Assembly: GCF_932526225.1 (NCBI RefSeq)
Contig: NC_064041.1
Span: 16,055,888-16,119,887 of the forward strand
Reading direction: 5' to 3'
Length of the DNA stretch: 64,000 nucleotides
Origin: Nematostella vectensis
Taxonomy: Eukaryota; Cnidaria; Anthozoa; Actiniaria; Edwardsiidae
Below the pieces are notes generated by a model. The model was given only the letters and a program-made list of their open reading frames with translations. It was not told where the DNA came from and ran no database searches. Positions 1 to 12,104 of this stretch are shown here, in pieces (position 1 is the stretch's first letter; each line of letters opens with the position of its first letter). The position numbers and the translations under genes are program-made.

Positions 1-2073
1 CTTTAAGTTATTTCACTTTGTGAAGCTGGATGGCGGTTTGTGTGACAATGTTTGTCTTATGCTAATGTATGGAGGTGCTTGCGACAGATCAGAAGGACCA
101 CTAGAAGTGCTACCATATTTTGATTAGCTACTTGTTATCAGAGTCTCATCAACCATAGGAATATCGAATGAATCAAAGCGTCTAAAATAACATATTAGAG
201 ATTTGAACATCTGTAAATTACTGACAATTACAAGCACATTATAAACAAACTTAATTTTGTAAACACTATAGACGCGAATCGCACAAATTAGCTCCTAATG
301 GACTGAAAAATGACTATATGAAAACAATATTTCCTAGTCAAGTGTTTTCTGTTATTGGTATTGTTGGTTAAAGAAATACGATAAGAGATGACTTCTCGGC
401 AAATTCATAGGAAGACATTGACATACATGACATTCCTCTCAACTCTCCCTTTATTTTAAGCTGGAAATCTCTTTCAATTGGTGCAATCGTATTACGAACC
501 TTCACGAAAACGTAAGTCTTTGTTTGATCACGACTCACTAGAAATGTCACGTTTAAAATGCATTTTTTGATTTATCGCATGATAGTCGGTATCGCAGTTA
601 GAAATAGGTTTACTCTCGTTGAGACCTCATTACCTATTTGGAAAAAAATACGTTTTTCATAATTTTGTTTCCTAAAAGTCTTAATAACCCTGAAATATCT
701 GTGCTTATTATTTCGCAGTCTTCAGTGCTCGGTGTTATCTCGTAAAGACATTGTTATCGTGCAAATCATTGAATATCACGGGGCGGAAACACCGCGAGCA
801 TTTTATTATTTGCTAGATAGAAGCGTGAAGTGCGCATGCGCGCGGCCTTCGCCTGAAGGGATAAAATCTTGCGCTCGCTTTCTTGCGGACTAATTTACCG
901 TATCGCTTTGAAACATATCAGACATCAGACTGTTTGCTTGTGTTTGTGTGTTTAAGGTCAGTACTGTTCGGTATTCCTTAACGTGTTTGATAATTGTCAC
1001 TTTTCATTAATCGTTTTTTTTTTCTTTAACGTTTTTTTTAATGTGTATTTTTTTATTTGGCATGAAATCGTTACTGACTATTAGTCTATCGATGCTTACT
1101 ATTTGGCATAAAAATCTCATGCAAGATTGAACTACTGCCACTTCTTAAAGGAGTAATATATAACCCGTCTACAAGTTTTTCTTTTTATACCAAAAAGTTT
1201 CCCGAAAAGACATGAGAATGCCCTGGAGAAGATATCGGAGGGTTAAATAGTTCTCCTTTTTAAATTTTGCTCTCTTTTGATTTCAGGAATGTAAAAAGGT
1301 TGGGATTCAAATCTGGTAGGTGAAATACTCTTCCAATTGTCATCATTTTAAGAAGCGAGGGAGAGCAAGAATAGGACGTGACAACTGAGCGCCCACGAGA
1401 GCAGACGGGAAATCTTCCATGAAACAGACTTGAAAAACAACTCATTTGGGCCAGACGAGCGATTACGCTTTCGACCTTAAAATATAACCGCCATAACAAG
1501 TTAGTCGCATCCGATCGAAGATAAAAGGAAATGGTTTTTATTAATGAATAAAAACAGGATATTTCCTTTTGCCGAAAAAAATTCACGCTGAAACCAAACA
1601 ATAACAAGAGCGAATAGCAAAAAGCAACATCAGTCAGGTCGTCGTCAGGTCGTCGTCAGGTCGCCATCAGACGGTCATCGCGGCAAAGAGACAGCACTCT
1701 AGACCAACAGAAAGCAATCAAGGAGTACAAACATTTTGTTTTTCTTTTCGCGGGAAAAATCGAATAGCAGCAGCAGCTAATACTAATACGCAAAGTGAAC
1801 GGTCCAGTGAGCCTATCCAACAAGGCTCAAATTAGCGGTACTAACAAAAATACGATCAGGACACGAAATTGAACAGTGACAACAATACAGCAGCAGCAAC
1901 ATTCATCGTCTTGGGTCGTCACAACACTAAGGAATCACACATCAAGGCCCCCTTGAAAAACTTGAAAACTCTTTTACCAACGTCTCTCTACTGTTCTATT
2001 TGCACGGTAGATAGAACAATACCACAACTATCCCCTGCTATTTGCCGCCGCGGAGTTTAAAGCTAGTCGCGCG
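1..2073. other. Upstream region of receptor 1, no gene seen
   Basis: This AT-rich stretch holds no ORF with recognisable protein features. A short 11-bp direct repeat lies near 1636-1672. The 5' UTR and promoter of the GPCR that starts at 2074 should lie here, possibly in the more GC-rich part around 780-960, but I see no TATA box or splice pair that I would defend. Confidence 0.4.
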
Positions 2074-5000
2074 ATGATGAGCAATTCCACCAACTCAAGC
2101 GTGTCGCTGCATCTGCGCAATTTTGACTCGTGGTACGCGTGGGTGTTCGCGGTGTTGTACTGTTGCATTATCGTCGTCGCTTTGGCGGGAAATATGTTGG
2201 TGTGTGGCGTGGTGGCTGTGAACAAAGGCCTTAGAAGGTAGGCGTATAACCCAAATAGTAGGCGTATAACAAAGTCCTTAGAAGATAGGCGTGTATCAAA
2301 AGCCTTGGAAGATAGGCGTATATCAAAATCCTTATTAGAAGATAGGCGTATATCAAAAGCCTTGGAAGATAGGCATGTAACAAAGGCCTTGTAAGATAGG
2401 CATATATCAAAAGCCTTGGAAGATAGGCGTGTAACAATGGCCTTGGAAGATAGGCGTATAACAAAAGCCTTAGATGATAGGCGTGTAACAAAGGCCTTGG
2501 AAAATAGGCGTATAACAAAAGCTTTATTAGAAGATAGGCGTGTAACAAAGGCCTTGGAAGATAGGCGTATAACAAAAGCCTTATTAGAAGATAGGCGTGT
2601 AACAAAGGCATTGGAAGATAGGCGTATAACAAAAGCCTTATTAGAAGATAGGCGTGTAACAAAGGCCTTGGAAGATAGGCGTATAACAAAAGAATTAGAA
2701 GGTAGGCGTGTAACAAAAGCCTTGGAAGATAGGCATGTAACAAAAGCCTTGGAAGATAGGCATGTAACAAAGGCCTTGGAAGATAGGCGTATATCAAAAG
2801 CCTTGGAAGATAGGCATGTAACAAAGGCCTTGGAAGATAGGAATGTAACAAAGGCCTTGGAAGATAGGCATGTAACAAAGGCCTTGGAAGATAGGCGTAT
2901 ATCAAAAGCCTTATTAGAAGATAGGCGTGTAACAAAGGCCTTGGAAGATAGGCGTATAACAAAAGCCTTAGAAGATGGGCGTATATCAAAAGCCTTATTA
3001 GAAGATAGGCATGTAACAAAGGCCTTGGAAGATAGGCATGTAACAAAAGCCTTGGAAGATAGGCATGTAACAAAGGCCTTGGAAGATAGGCGTATATCAA
3101 AAGCCTTATTAGAAGATAGGCGTGTAATAAAGGCCTTGGAAGATAGGCGTATAACAAAAGAATTAGAAGGTAGACCCATGGCAATAGCCCCGGAAGATAG
3201 GCGAAAGTTGAAAGACTTAAAAGACAGGCGTACAAAAAAGCTTATGAAGGTAGGTGTGCAACAAGAACCACAAAAGGTGGAAGTTAATGCGATATCTTCG
3301 ATTTGGTTTGGTCAATGATGAATTGAACATCTTATATCTGACCTTAACCTTGAATCATATCCCATTAATAGAGAGAGAGCTTTTAAGACTTCTCCGTGCC
3401 TTTGGGGTCGTACGTGCACTTGCGTTAAGTGAGACCTGATCATGATAGCCTTTGATATGCTTCTGGATGGAGGTGTCGATATAACTCTTAGTTATATGAG
3501 TTCAATCGAACGCCCATTTGACTTCCCCTTCTATCAGCCCCGTAGACGAATATTGTGATGGTCGATAATACGTTTTGCCCAAAGCACTTTTTAAGTTAGC
3601 TAATATTTCAAATCGCACAATGCGTTCTCCTGACTTACCTCTCAAGAATAAGGGAGTGAAGCTGTGTCGTATCATACGTAAGCAAATGCGATGCGTTGTT
3701 TTGACAAGGAAATGGAGTACTACGAGTGGGATTTTACGAACGATGCGCGAGACCAAAAAAAACTGCGCGTCAGAAATGAGGGAGAGACAGAGATTGAGGT
3801 TATTATAAAATAAAACCTTCAAAAGAAAAAGGTGGCAACAACGCAGATTAATGTCTTTTAGAACGATATTTCGGCAGGCCAATACCTGCCTTCTTCAGGT
3901 TATAAAAGAGTAATAGTGGCATGTTACAGCTATGTACAAAGTTCATTGATGATTAACTAACGTAAGATAAAAATAGTAATTGAGTAAGGAGTAAATTATT
4001 GAAGACGGTAAATAGGGTGGTGTGGATTACTAAACAGCTAAACGGTTTCTTCACGCCGGTTGAGGCCACCGGTTTCAAGAGCGCCAGCGCGAGCTCACAG
4101 TGTGGCTTCTCTTGTCCGACGCACACCAGCAGATAGAGGCTGTCCGGTGGTTTCTCCCTACGTCATTATAGAATAGATCCTTCAAATTCTATTTTTTACT
4201 TTAGATACGATGGCATTGCCTCTTGCCGCTATAGTACCCTTACATAGAATTGTGTTGTGCTTTTAAAAAAAGGTTATTCTAAAGCAGATCCTTCGAATTC
4301 TATTCATAAGTGCCTTCGTGTGTTTAGATTGAAATCCTTTCTAAATCTCCATTGAGATCTAGTGCCGTCCATGTATACACGTGCCCTTCATTTAGTCTCC
4401 ATTTAGATGTAAACATGTGCCGTTCATTTGAGATTTAATGCACGTGCCGTTCATTCAGCGAAACACAATGTTTCCAACAGCATGCATTTAGTCATACACT
4501 CGGCGGGAAATGTGTTTTCCCGGTAAACAATAAATACTAAAAATATGATGCTAAAAATCTTAAATTGATCCTATTAAAATCCGATTAAATGACAACTTGT
4601 GTTGAAAACAGCCAAAAATAGAAAAGCTCAGCTGATCCCCCTTTAGGCGACTTGTACTCACAAAAAGCAACTTAATCAGCACTTGCGAATAATAACTGAA
4701 AGTTTCAATGTATTTTAAATAAGCATAGAATTAGTTTCATGGATTTTATTTCGTGACGCAGGCATTTCCGTGTGCATTTTGGAGCGAGTTTGCCACTCAA
4801 AAGTCGTGACGTGATTTATTAGTGTAAGTCCCCAATTTTGATTAATTTTGCTAATCAATCAATTGCCGTATGAAGCAACACATTGATTATGAATAAGGAG
4901 AATATCTACTTTTAAAAGGACTGACGAAACCTTTTTCACATTTTCCTACGTTTAGCCGCTGACCTGTCAGCGGCTTCAAGTAGGCTAGTGGAACTTTCAT

Positions 5001-6423
5001 TTGAAGAATAAGTATTTCTCCCTCCACAGGTTGCCCACAAATCTGTTCATCGTGTCGCTGTCCGTCTCCGATCTGATCACCGCCCTCCTCGCTATGCCCT
5101 TTGACGTGGACATCCTGATCACGGGGGGTCGGTGGGACCACGGGGAGGTCATGTGTCGAGTATGGACCACCGTGTACCTCATGACAGTCCCCACCTCGAT
5201 ATTGACCCTCCTTGCGGTGAGCCTGGACCGATACAAGACGCTCAGCGACCCGCTCAACAGGTTCCGCCGCGCGGGGAGGTTTATGACCCGTCGCCGCGCC
5301 CTGATCATCATTGCGGTCATCTGGTTATACTGTCTTGTGATGTCTATCTTACCGGTCATCGGAGCTATTGATATAAGCCCATATAAAAGCTTTCTGTTCT
5401 ACGGCCAGTGCGTCTTCCCGCTACCTACGGCGTTCTCAGTTGTTACTTCGATGGTTAACTTCGTTGTGCCGCTTTTACTCACTTGCGCGATTTACGCGAA
5501 GATTTACCGCATCGCTCGCAGTCATTCTTGTGGCTTGCCATCCGCGGGCCGTGCGTCTGTCCGCAATCCTTCCGAGCAAAAGGAGCACGTGCGGAACGTG
5601 CGCGCCGCGAAGACAATCTCGATGTTCGTGTGTGCGTTCTTCTGTTGCTGGGTGCCGTACTGCATGGTGAGCGTGGTAAGCAACCTGTGTCCGGCCTGCT
5701 TCATGACAACGCCCCCTCATGTGTACCCCCCCTTGCTCATGCTCGGGTATCTGAACTCCGCGCTCAATCCCTTCCTGTTCTCATTCCGCAACAAGGCGTT
5801 CAAGTCTACCGTGTGGAGACTGTGGCGGAATATCAAACGCAGAAGGCACCCTCATAAGTAAGTCATTGTCAAACGATATCAGTCACGCCAAACGGTATCA
5901 TTCACGTCATTCAATCTCAGTCATGTCACGTTATATCATTCATGTCAAGCTGTATTAGTCGCGTCACGCAATATCAATCACGTCACGCAATATCAATCAT
6001 GTCACACAATATCAATCATGTCTAGCTATAACAGTCACGTCACGCTATATAAGCTTGTATAAAATTTCAATATAAACGAATTTAAACGTTAATTCAAAGA
6101 TAACAATAACATACACTCTGGAATGTGATTTATCTCGTTAAATAGCTGTCCAACTTCTATAAGGTACAACCAAGTCCATTGTTTGACAATGATACGTAGA
6201 TCATGCTTGTTTTTTAAACAGATTCTTATCCCGAAGTAGCACTCGGCAAGAAAATGGGACCGACGTCCAGCTCAGCTCATTGCGCAGCCGCGGAAGTACA
6301 GCGCATGAGCCCGGGGTCAACAGCAAAACGGAGTCAGTGGTATTCTCTAGTAGCAGCTCGCGAGAGCCGCTGAGCGTCAACGACAAATTGCAGATTCACA
6401 TAGATACTGAACATGCGCGCTGA
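2074..6423 (+). CDS. Class A (rhodopsin-like) GPCR, orphan, receptor 1
   Basis: A seven-transmembrane G-protein-coupled receptor of the plasma membrane, ligand unknown. Exons: 2074-2237, 5030-5857, 6222-6423 (1194 nt, 397 aa); all junctions are in phase with GT-AG borders. Exon 1 encodes an N-glycosylation-rich N-terminus and TM1 with the GN motif. Exon 2 encodes TM2-TM7: LSVSDL in TM2, the TM3 cysteine in VMCRVW, DRY as LDRYKTL, CWVP in TM6, and NPFLF in TM7. Exon 3 gives a 66-residue Ser-rich cytoplasmic tail. Position 3.32 is Tyr, not the Asp that anchors amines, so an aminergic ligand is not supported. The 5857 donor (GTAAGT) overlaps a TAA that would end the protein at 331 aa if intron 2 were retained. 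Receptor 2 (12105-15002) is a tandem paralogue with different introns. Confidence 0.85.
2219..3245 (+). repeat. 27/30-bp minisatellite at 5' end of receptor 1 intron 1
   Basis: About 35 tandem units of 27 or 30 bp. The unit reproduces the end of exon 1 and the start of the intron: the genuine junction is GGCCTTAGAAG|GTAGGCG and the typical unit is GGCCTTGGAAGATAGGCG, so the donor GT has become AT in nearly all copies. GT is retained in at least two units (about 2699 and 3170). Since 27 and 30 are multiples of three, the array is open on both strands for about 300 codons; this is an artefact of the repeat, not a protein. Confidence 0.95.
3246..5029. other. Remainder of receptor 1 intron 1
   Basis: Unique-looking intron DNA. 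The stretch at about 3850-4160, with a GATATTTCGGCAGGCCAATA-like segment followed by a CTTCAGG segment, resembles a degraded transposable-element fragment. Short degenerate direct repeats occur at 4180-4310 and 4345-4450. The intron ends in a pyrimidine-rich acceptor at 5028-5029. No gene is supported. Confidence 0.4.
5864..6056 (+). repeat. Degenerate 20-bp repeats filling receptor 1 intron 2
   Basis: About nine imperfect units of 19-21 bp around GTCACGCAATATCAATCA begin within 7 bp of the 5857/5858 donor and run to about 6056. The array again sits against a 5' splice site, but I cannot show exon sequence inside the unit. Confidence 0.8.
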
Positions 6424-7715
6424 GCCATACCACAGGATGACCACAAGCTACCCATAAATCCAGTCTCCACTATCTACCTTATTTGCATTAATCCAAGGAA
6501 CGTTAATTAAAGGGAGCTCTCCGAGAGTCAGCAGTCCACAGGATGCCCACCAAAGCAATCGTATAATTTGATGACGTAAGAAGCCCATAATTGGACATTT
6601 TTGGAAGTTTCTCTGAACACCACAGGTGCCGTTGATTACCAGCTAACCACAGGAAGTCCATCATTGATTACCAGCTAACCACAGGAAGTCCATCATTGAG
6701 TAACAGCTAACCACAGGAAGCCCATCATTGATTACCAGTCTACCACAGGAAGCCCATCATTGATTACCAGCCTACCACAGAGAGTCCATCATTGATTACC
6801 AGCTAACCACAGGAAGCTCACCATTGAATCCGATCATTGATTACCAGCCTACCACAGGACGCCCATCATTGATGTCCAGCTAACCACAAGATATCCATAA
6901 TTGATTACCACTTAACCACAGGAAGTCCATCATTGATTACCACTTAACCTCAGGAAGTCCATCATTGATTACCAGCTAACCACAGGAAGCCCATCATTGA
7001 TAACCAGCTAACCACAGAAAGTCCATCATTGATTACCAGCTAACCACAGGAAGCCCATCATTGATTACCAGCTAACCACAGAAAGTCCATCATTGATTAC
7101 CAGCTAACCACAGGAAGCCCATCATTGATTACCACTTAACCACAGAAAGTCCATCATTGATTACCAGCTAACCACAGGAAGTCCATCATTGATTACCAGC
7201 TAACCACAGGAAGCCCATCATTGATTACCACTTAACCACAGAAAGTCCATCATTGATTACCAGCTAACCACAGGAAGTCCATCATTGATTACCAGCTAAC
7301 CACAGGAAGCCCATCATTGATTACCACTTAACCACAGAAAGTCCATCATTGATTACCAGCTAACCACAGGAAGTCCATCATTGATTACCACTTAACCACA
7401 GGAAGTCCATCATTGATTACCAGCTAACCACAGGAAGTCCATCATTGATTACCACTTAACCACAGGAAGTCCATCATTGATTACCAGCCAACCACAGGAA
7501 GTCCATCATTGATTACCAGCTAACCACAAGAAACCCATCATTGATAACCAGCTAACCACAGGAAGCCCATCATTGATTACCACTTAACCACAGGAAGTCC
7601 AGCATTGATTACCAGCTAACCACAGAAAGTCCATCATAGATTACCACTTAACCACAGGAATCCAATCATCGATTACCACTTAACCACAGGAAGCCCATCA
7701 ATGACTACATATAGA
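6424..7715 (+). repeat. 32-bp minisatellite downstream of receptor 1
   Basis: Degenerate units start right after the receptor 1 stop codon. From about 6618 to 7715 they become a regular 32-bp array of roughly 34 copies with the core ATTGATTACCAGCTAACCAC followed by AGGAAGYCC. The AGCTAACCAC and ACTTAACCAC unit variants alternate in blocks. The CCACAGGAAGYCC core recurs elsewhere in the window (14461, 23858, 62884). Confidence 0.95.
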
Positions 7716-10700
7716 CAAGTTTCCAACCATTTTGATATGGTAAACTTATATGCCTTCATATGGAGGTAAACCAGTGATTGTTGCAGGCGAATAGTCGTTC
7801 AGACAAAGTATTTCTTCCTTTTGGCAAAATATTTAATGTCATGAGAACATGAATCTTTCGTATTGATTCTGCTTACTCGGGTGTGCTCGGGGTGGATTCG
7901 GTACTATGTTTGTGTGATTCGGAATTACTCGGGTTTGAGTCGGAACTATGTGAGCGTGACTCGGATTTACTCGGGACGGCTCGGGTTGGATTCTGTACTA
8001 TTCGTGTGTGACTTGGCCTTACTTTAGACGGCTCGGGGTGGATTCGGTGGTCTCCTCCATTTCTTTATTGTAAAATCAATCACTCAATAAGTCACATTCA
8101 TAGATTGCTGCACCAAGTCTGCTTTTGTGGTACCTAAGAACAGGAAGATTACTCGGGAGGGGGGGGGGGGGGGGTGTAGCCCAAGCAAGCCTTCCCCTAG
8201 ATCTGCTCCTACCCCTCCCCACCTTGTACTTGAGTGGTCAACTCTCTTCCCTTTGACCTGTGCCTCCCGTTTCAATATTCCCCACCCTCCTTCTCCGCGA
8301 TTCAATGTTCCACCACCCCTTTGAAAAGACAGTGATCCCAGTTTTAGACGATGGTCGACTACCATAATTTATATTTCGTGCGATGAAAGTAGGGAATCCG
8401 CTCCATCACGAGGGACACTGCTAGCGGTGCGATAGCTCTCAATGAATTTTTGCCTCACCGACTATAGACGTTACTCTCTATGAGCTTCCGTTAGCTGCTA
8501 TTTTTCATTCTTGAAAACTATGAGAAAGCACCCTTTTGTATAGTCTGATTTGAGAAATATTGCAATATTTTCCATCAAAATTGGTAAATAGCGTACATAG
8601 CTTTTGTTTTTCGATGGTTATCTCGAGATTTCATCACGTAGTTTTCCAATATCGAGTAAAAATAGTGATGAATGTGTGTCTGTCAAGGGTTCTTTCAAAC
8701 TTCCCCTTACAAAAGCAACAGGACCTATTTGATTCATTTTTCGTTTGTGAACTTCTCTTTTTCGAAAAATCACCAGATCCAACGAGCTGTCGGCGAAATC
8801 AAAGGTTCTCGTTAAGATATAGTAGACCAATCACTGATCTCAAATCAGATAAACCGAGCCCAAATTGGTTTCCACGCTTAAAACTGAAAAAGAGAACCCA
8901 GAAAAGCATGGGGACTTAGTAGTAGCATAGTATCAGAAAGTGATAAAAGTTGTTCCTGTCATTCGGGAGATTTACTTACATAAAATAGCCAGCGGCAAAA
9001 ATTGTAAACGGTAAATCATTCATTTCTGATGAAAAGGAAATGCTAAAAAATGAAGTAAAAAAAAAAACAAAAATATCAATAAGAATGTGATTAAAATCTA
9101 GATCGTGACTGATTCAATGCGTGCGCGTGAAAAGAGTTAAAAAATAACGCGTGCGCTTGAAAACTGTTACAAATATAGCGATTGCGCTTGAAAACTGTTT
9201 AAAAAATAGCGCGTGAAAATATCTTAGAAAATAACGCGTGCGCGTGATATCCTGATATCTAAATCCCACCGCAAGGTACCCCGGGATGCCCGAGGGATTT
9301 ATGTGCCGCATCGTGTTCTTAGTTTTTTTTAAGGGTAAAGGGAAAAACCTCAGAGCAGAATCACAGGTAGGATGGACTAATTTTCATGCAAAATGCGCTA
9401 CTTAGTATGCCATATAAAAACAATCCGGCTGAATCATGATATCAACAAAGTACTTAGACACAAAGATGTTTGTCCGGTTTACATTTTTACGAAAATCTGC
9501 GCTTGTTTGACGTGATTTACTTACCGCTTTGGTTAAAGAAAACACTCTTCAAAGCAAGGTATTTGTTTTAGCCACACAGTAACAATTTAAAATCCAAAGT
9601 GTACGTTGAATATTCTATTTGAAAGACTGCTAATATTTTATTTCATTAAGAATTTAGGAAAATATTTAATATTTGCAATAAGCATATCAAAATTTAAAAT
9701 GAAAACAGCAGTTGAGGCAAGTTTCTTTCAGTTTTCCAATTATTATTATTATCCCTATGTGAAAATCTCCCATACCGTGTATTAGTCGGTCCTAGACGAA
9801 ACATTATTTTTTTCTTTGATATTCTCCTCCGGTTTATTCTAATATAGCGTTTAAATAACCAGCCTTTTCCAAGTTAAGTCGTGTGTTTATCTACGAGTCG
9901 CACGCTTTGTCAGAGAGACTGGCTTCCGGATTTGAGTAAAACTGCTCTCAGTTGAAATCTCGGCGATGTATCTCAATCTCAATTATTCATAGAGTTAATT
10001 ACAAACAACGTCAATATTATAGTTTTTCGATAGAAAATGATTCATATGCAGGGAACAAAGCTAGACTCTGTCCTCAGTGTTCAGGCGTGTAGTATCCAGG
10101 CGGAAACAAGCAGAATAAATCATACAGTGTCCACTTCGGTAGCAAAAGCGTACCACGAGTTGTATAATGAAATTCCACCCCTCTATTCATATGCCCTCTG
10201 CTTTGTAACCTTTCAAAATGCCCTGTACGTTGTATCCGAGATAGAAACACTCGAGACTCGTTACGCCCCCTCCAAGAAAGCCAATCACATTTTTACACTC
10301 CCTCGCAATATCGAGTCACAAGAATCCATTCCCACCGGCTAGTTCAAGGAACTGAGATCCTTTCAATCAAATATCGTTAATAGGGCATTAGTCCTTTATA
10401 GTGGGTGGTTATGTTTAAGTTTTCCTGTAAATAAACCGTTGTATTTTTTAGTGTAAAACATGACAAAGGAGTTGTTGATCGACATTCTTTAAGAGCAGGG
10501 AATACTCTTGCCCTCTCACTTGTCTATTATTTCTTAGTGTTAGAGGGTGGTCTCAACAGGCACATTTCAGAGGACAGCGGAAAAGACCCACCCACGTTAA
10601 TATAAATCGTCTCTATTTAGGCGAGATTGGATGTCGTTTTCTTAACACAAGCGAGTGTCGTTCGTGGAGATTAAAGGTAAGCTCTCGCGGGAACGCCAAA

Positions 10701-12104
10701 GTTCAGACAGTTTTTATCCTAAGGAACACTGATTTCAAGATGTGCGCTCAATTATTAAATGAAACGGCTACACTTTTCCGCATATTCTTTTCTTTGTGTT
10801 TTTTTTTTTTTTAGAAAAAAAAAACTTCTAAAGGGGGAAATGATTTAATTTATTATAATGTTGAGCGACATCTACTATTCGGGCGCATTTTCAGAAATTG
10901 AAACCTTTGAGTATAGAATAGAGACCGAAAGTACGTAGTATCAAAAATACAGATCGAATCTTTAAAATAACACGTCCATATTTAAAAAAAAAAACTGTTT
11001 AGTTATAAGGTGTGAATATAAGTGTAAAATGGACATATTCGACTGAAGAAAAACACTAGGAAAAATAGTAATGCTGGTACTAAATACGATAAAATACTAA
11101 TATTGGTCTTACTCCGCTCCTTTTGAAATTTATTTTTTGTAACAAACTCTAAAACCAAGAGATTGGCCCGTTTAGCCATGGAATGACGTAAAACCTTGAA
11201 CTGTTTTTATATTGAAGGACTTTTTCGCTCCTCGTATATCTATTTGGTAAGTTTGGGTAGTTAAGCGTTACCGGCTTCATCGTGTGGGAAGACTTCTGTT
11301 GAATGCATCGAAAACGAATAATAACACTTGAGATTCTTTTCTTTAACTATATTGACTATAGTGAGTATCGTCCTGCCTTGAAAATTTGGTTTAAAATGTC
11401 AATATTCATAATGTATAAGCTTACTTATTTTTTTAACAAGGTAAAATGTAGTTTAAAAATTGACGAAAACACGTTGCTCTGAGAGTCGTGCTGTATATCA
11501 TTTGAGTTGAAGGAGCGTTAATACTTAGTAACCATGAGAAAAATAAACATCCATAAAACGACTTTTTTCTGTTTCACAGATTGATTAAGAACCAGACACA
11601 CAGCGCTACGTGTGGGATGAAATAAACAATCCGGCGTGCACCTATGACGTCACAGCTGGTCAAATATAAAAAGGCATAAGCCACGGAAACAGTCAAAGCT
11701 GAATCAAAGCGGGAATAGCAGTGCAAAACAAGGTCCGCTAAGGATTGGAATTGTCGATGGTTTGACATCAGAAGTCAAGGGCCTTAAGAGAAAAAATTCA
11801 CCAAAACAGCTCTATTGATGATCGGTAAGATCTGATAAACGTCGGTCTCTTTCGCAAAGTGTAGTTCGTAGAAAAGATGCTTTAATTGCACTGATATAAG
11901 GCAATTGAGCTGATAACTGATCACTTAGATCGAAAAAATAAAAATAGAAACTGACACCGAAACCGAAACAAAGACGAAAGCCGAAACGAGAATACAAGTT
12001 ACTGGATCAGCAAATTCTAGAAAGAAAAAGTGATCTTGAGCTTTAAACAAATAGGCAACAGACAGTTCGGATACTGAGATAAAATACCAAGACCCGCATT
12101 CATC
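7716..12104. other. Intergenic region between the two GPCRs
   Basis: No gene is supported. At 7865-8050 there are about four imperfect units of 50-60 bp rich in CTCGGG and GATTCGGTACTA. A run of about 19 G lies near 8158. GCGTGCGCTTGAAAA-type repeats occur at 9114-9245. The 101-codon ORF at 10037-10342 has no recognisable domain. The 5' UTR of receptor 2 must lie near the right end; an in-frame TGA at 12075-12077 precedes its ATG. Confidence 0.5.

Noticed and set aside
2028-3318. 300-383-codon ORFs on both strands in the 27/30-bp array
   Set aside because: Unit lengths are multiples of three, so openness is automatic. The frames do not continue receptor 1.
10037-10342. 101-codon ORF between the receptors
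   Set aside because: No domain, no splice context, and its length is compatible with chance.
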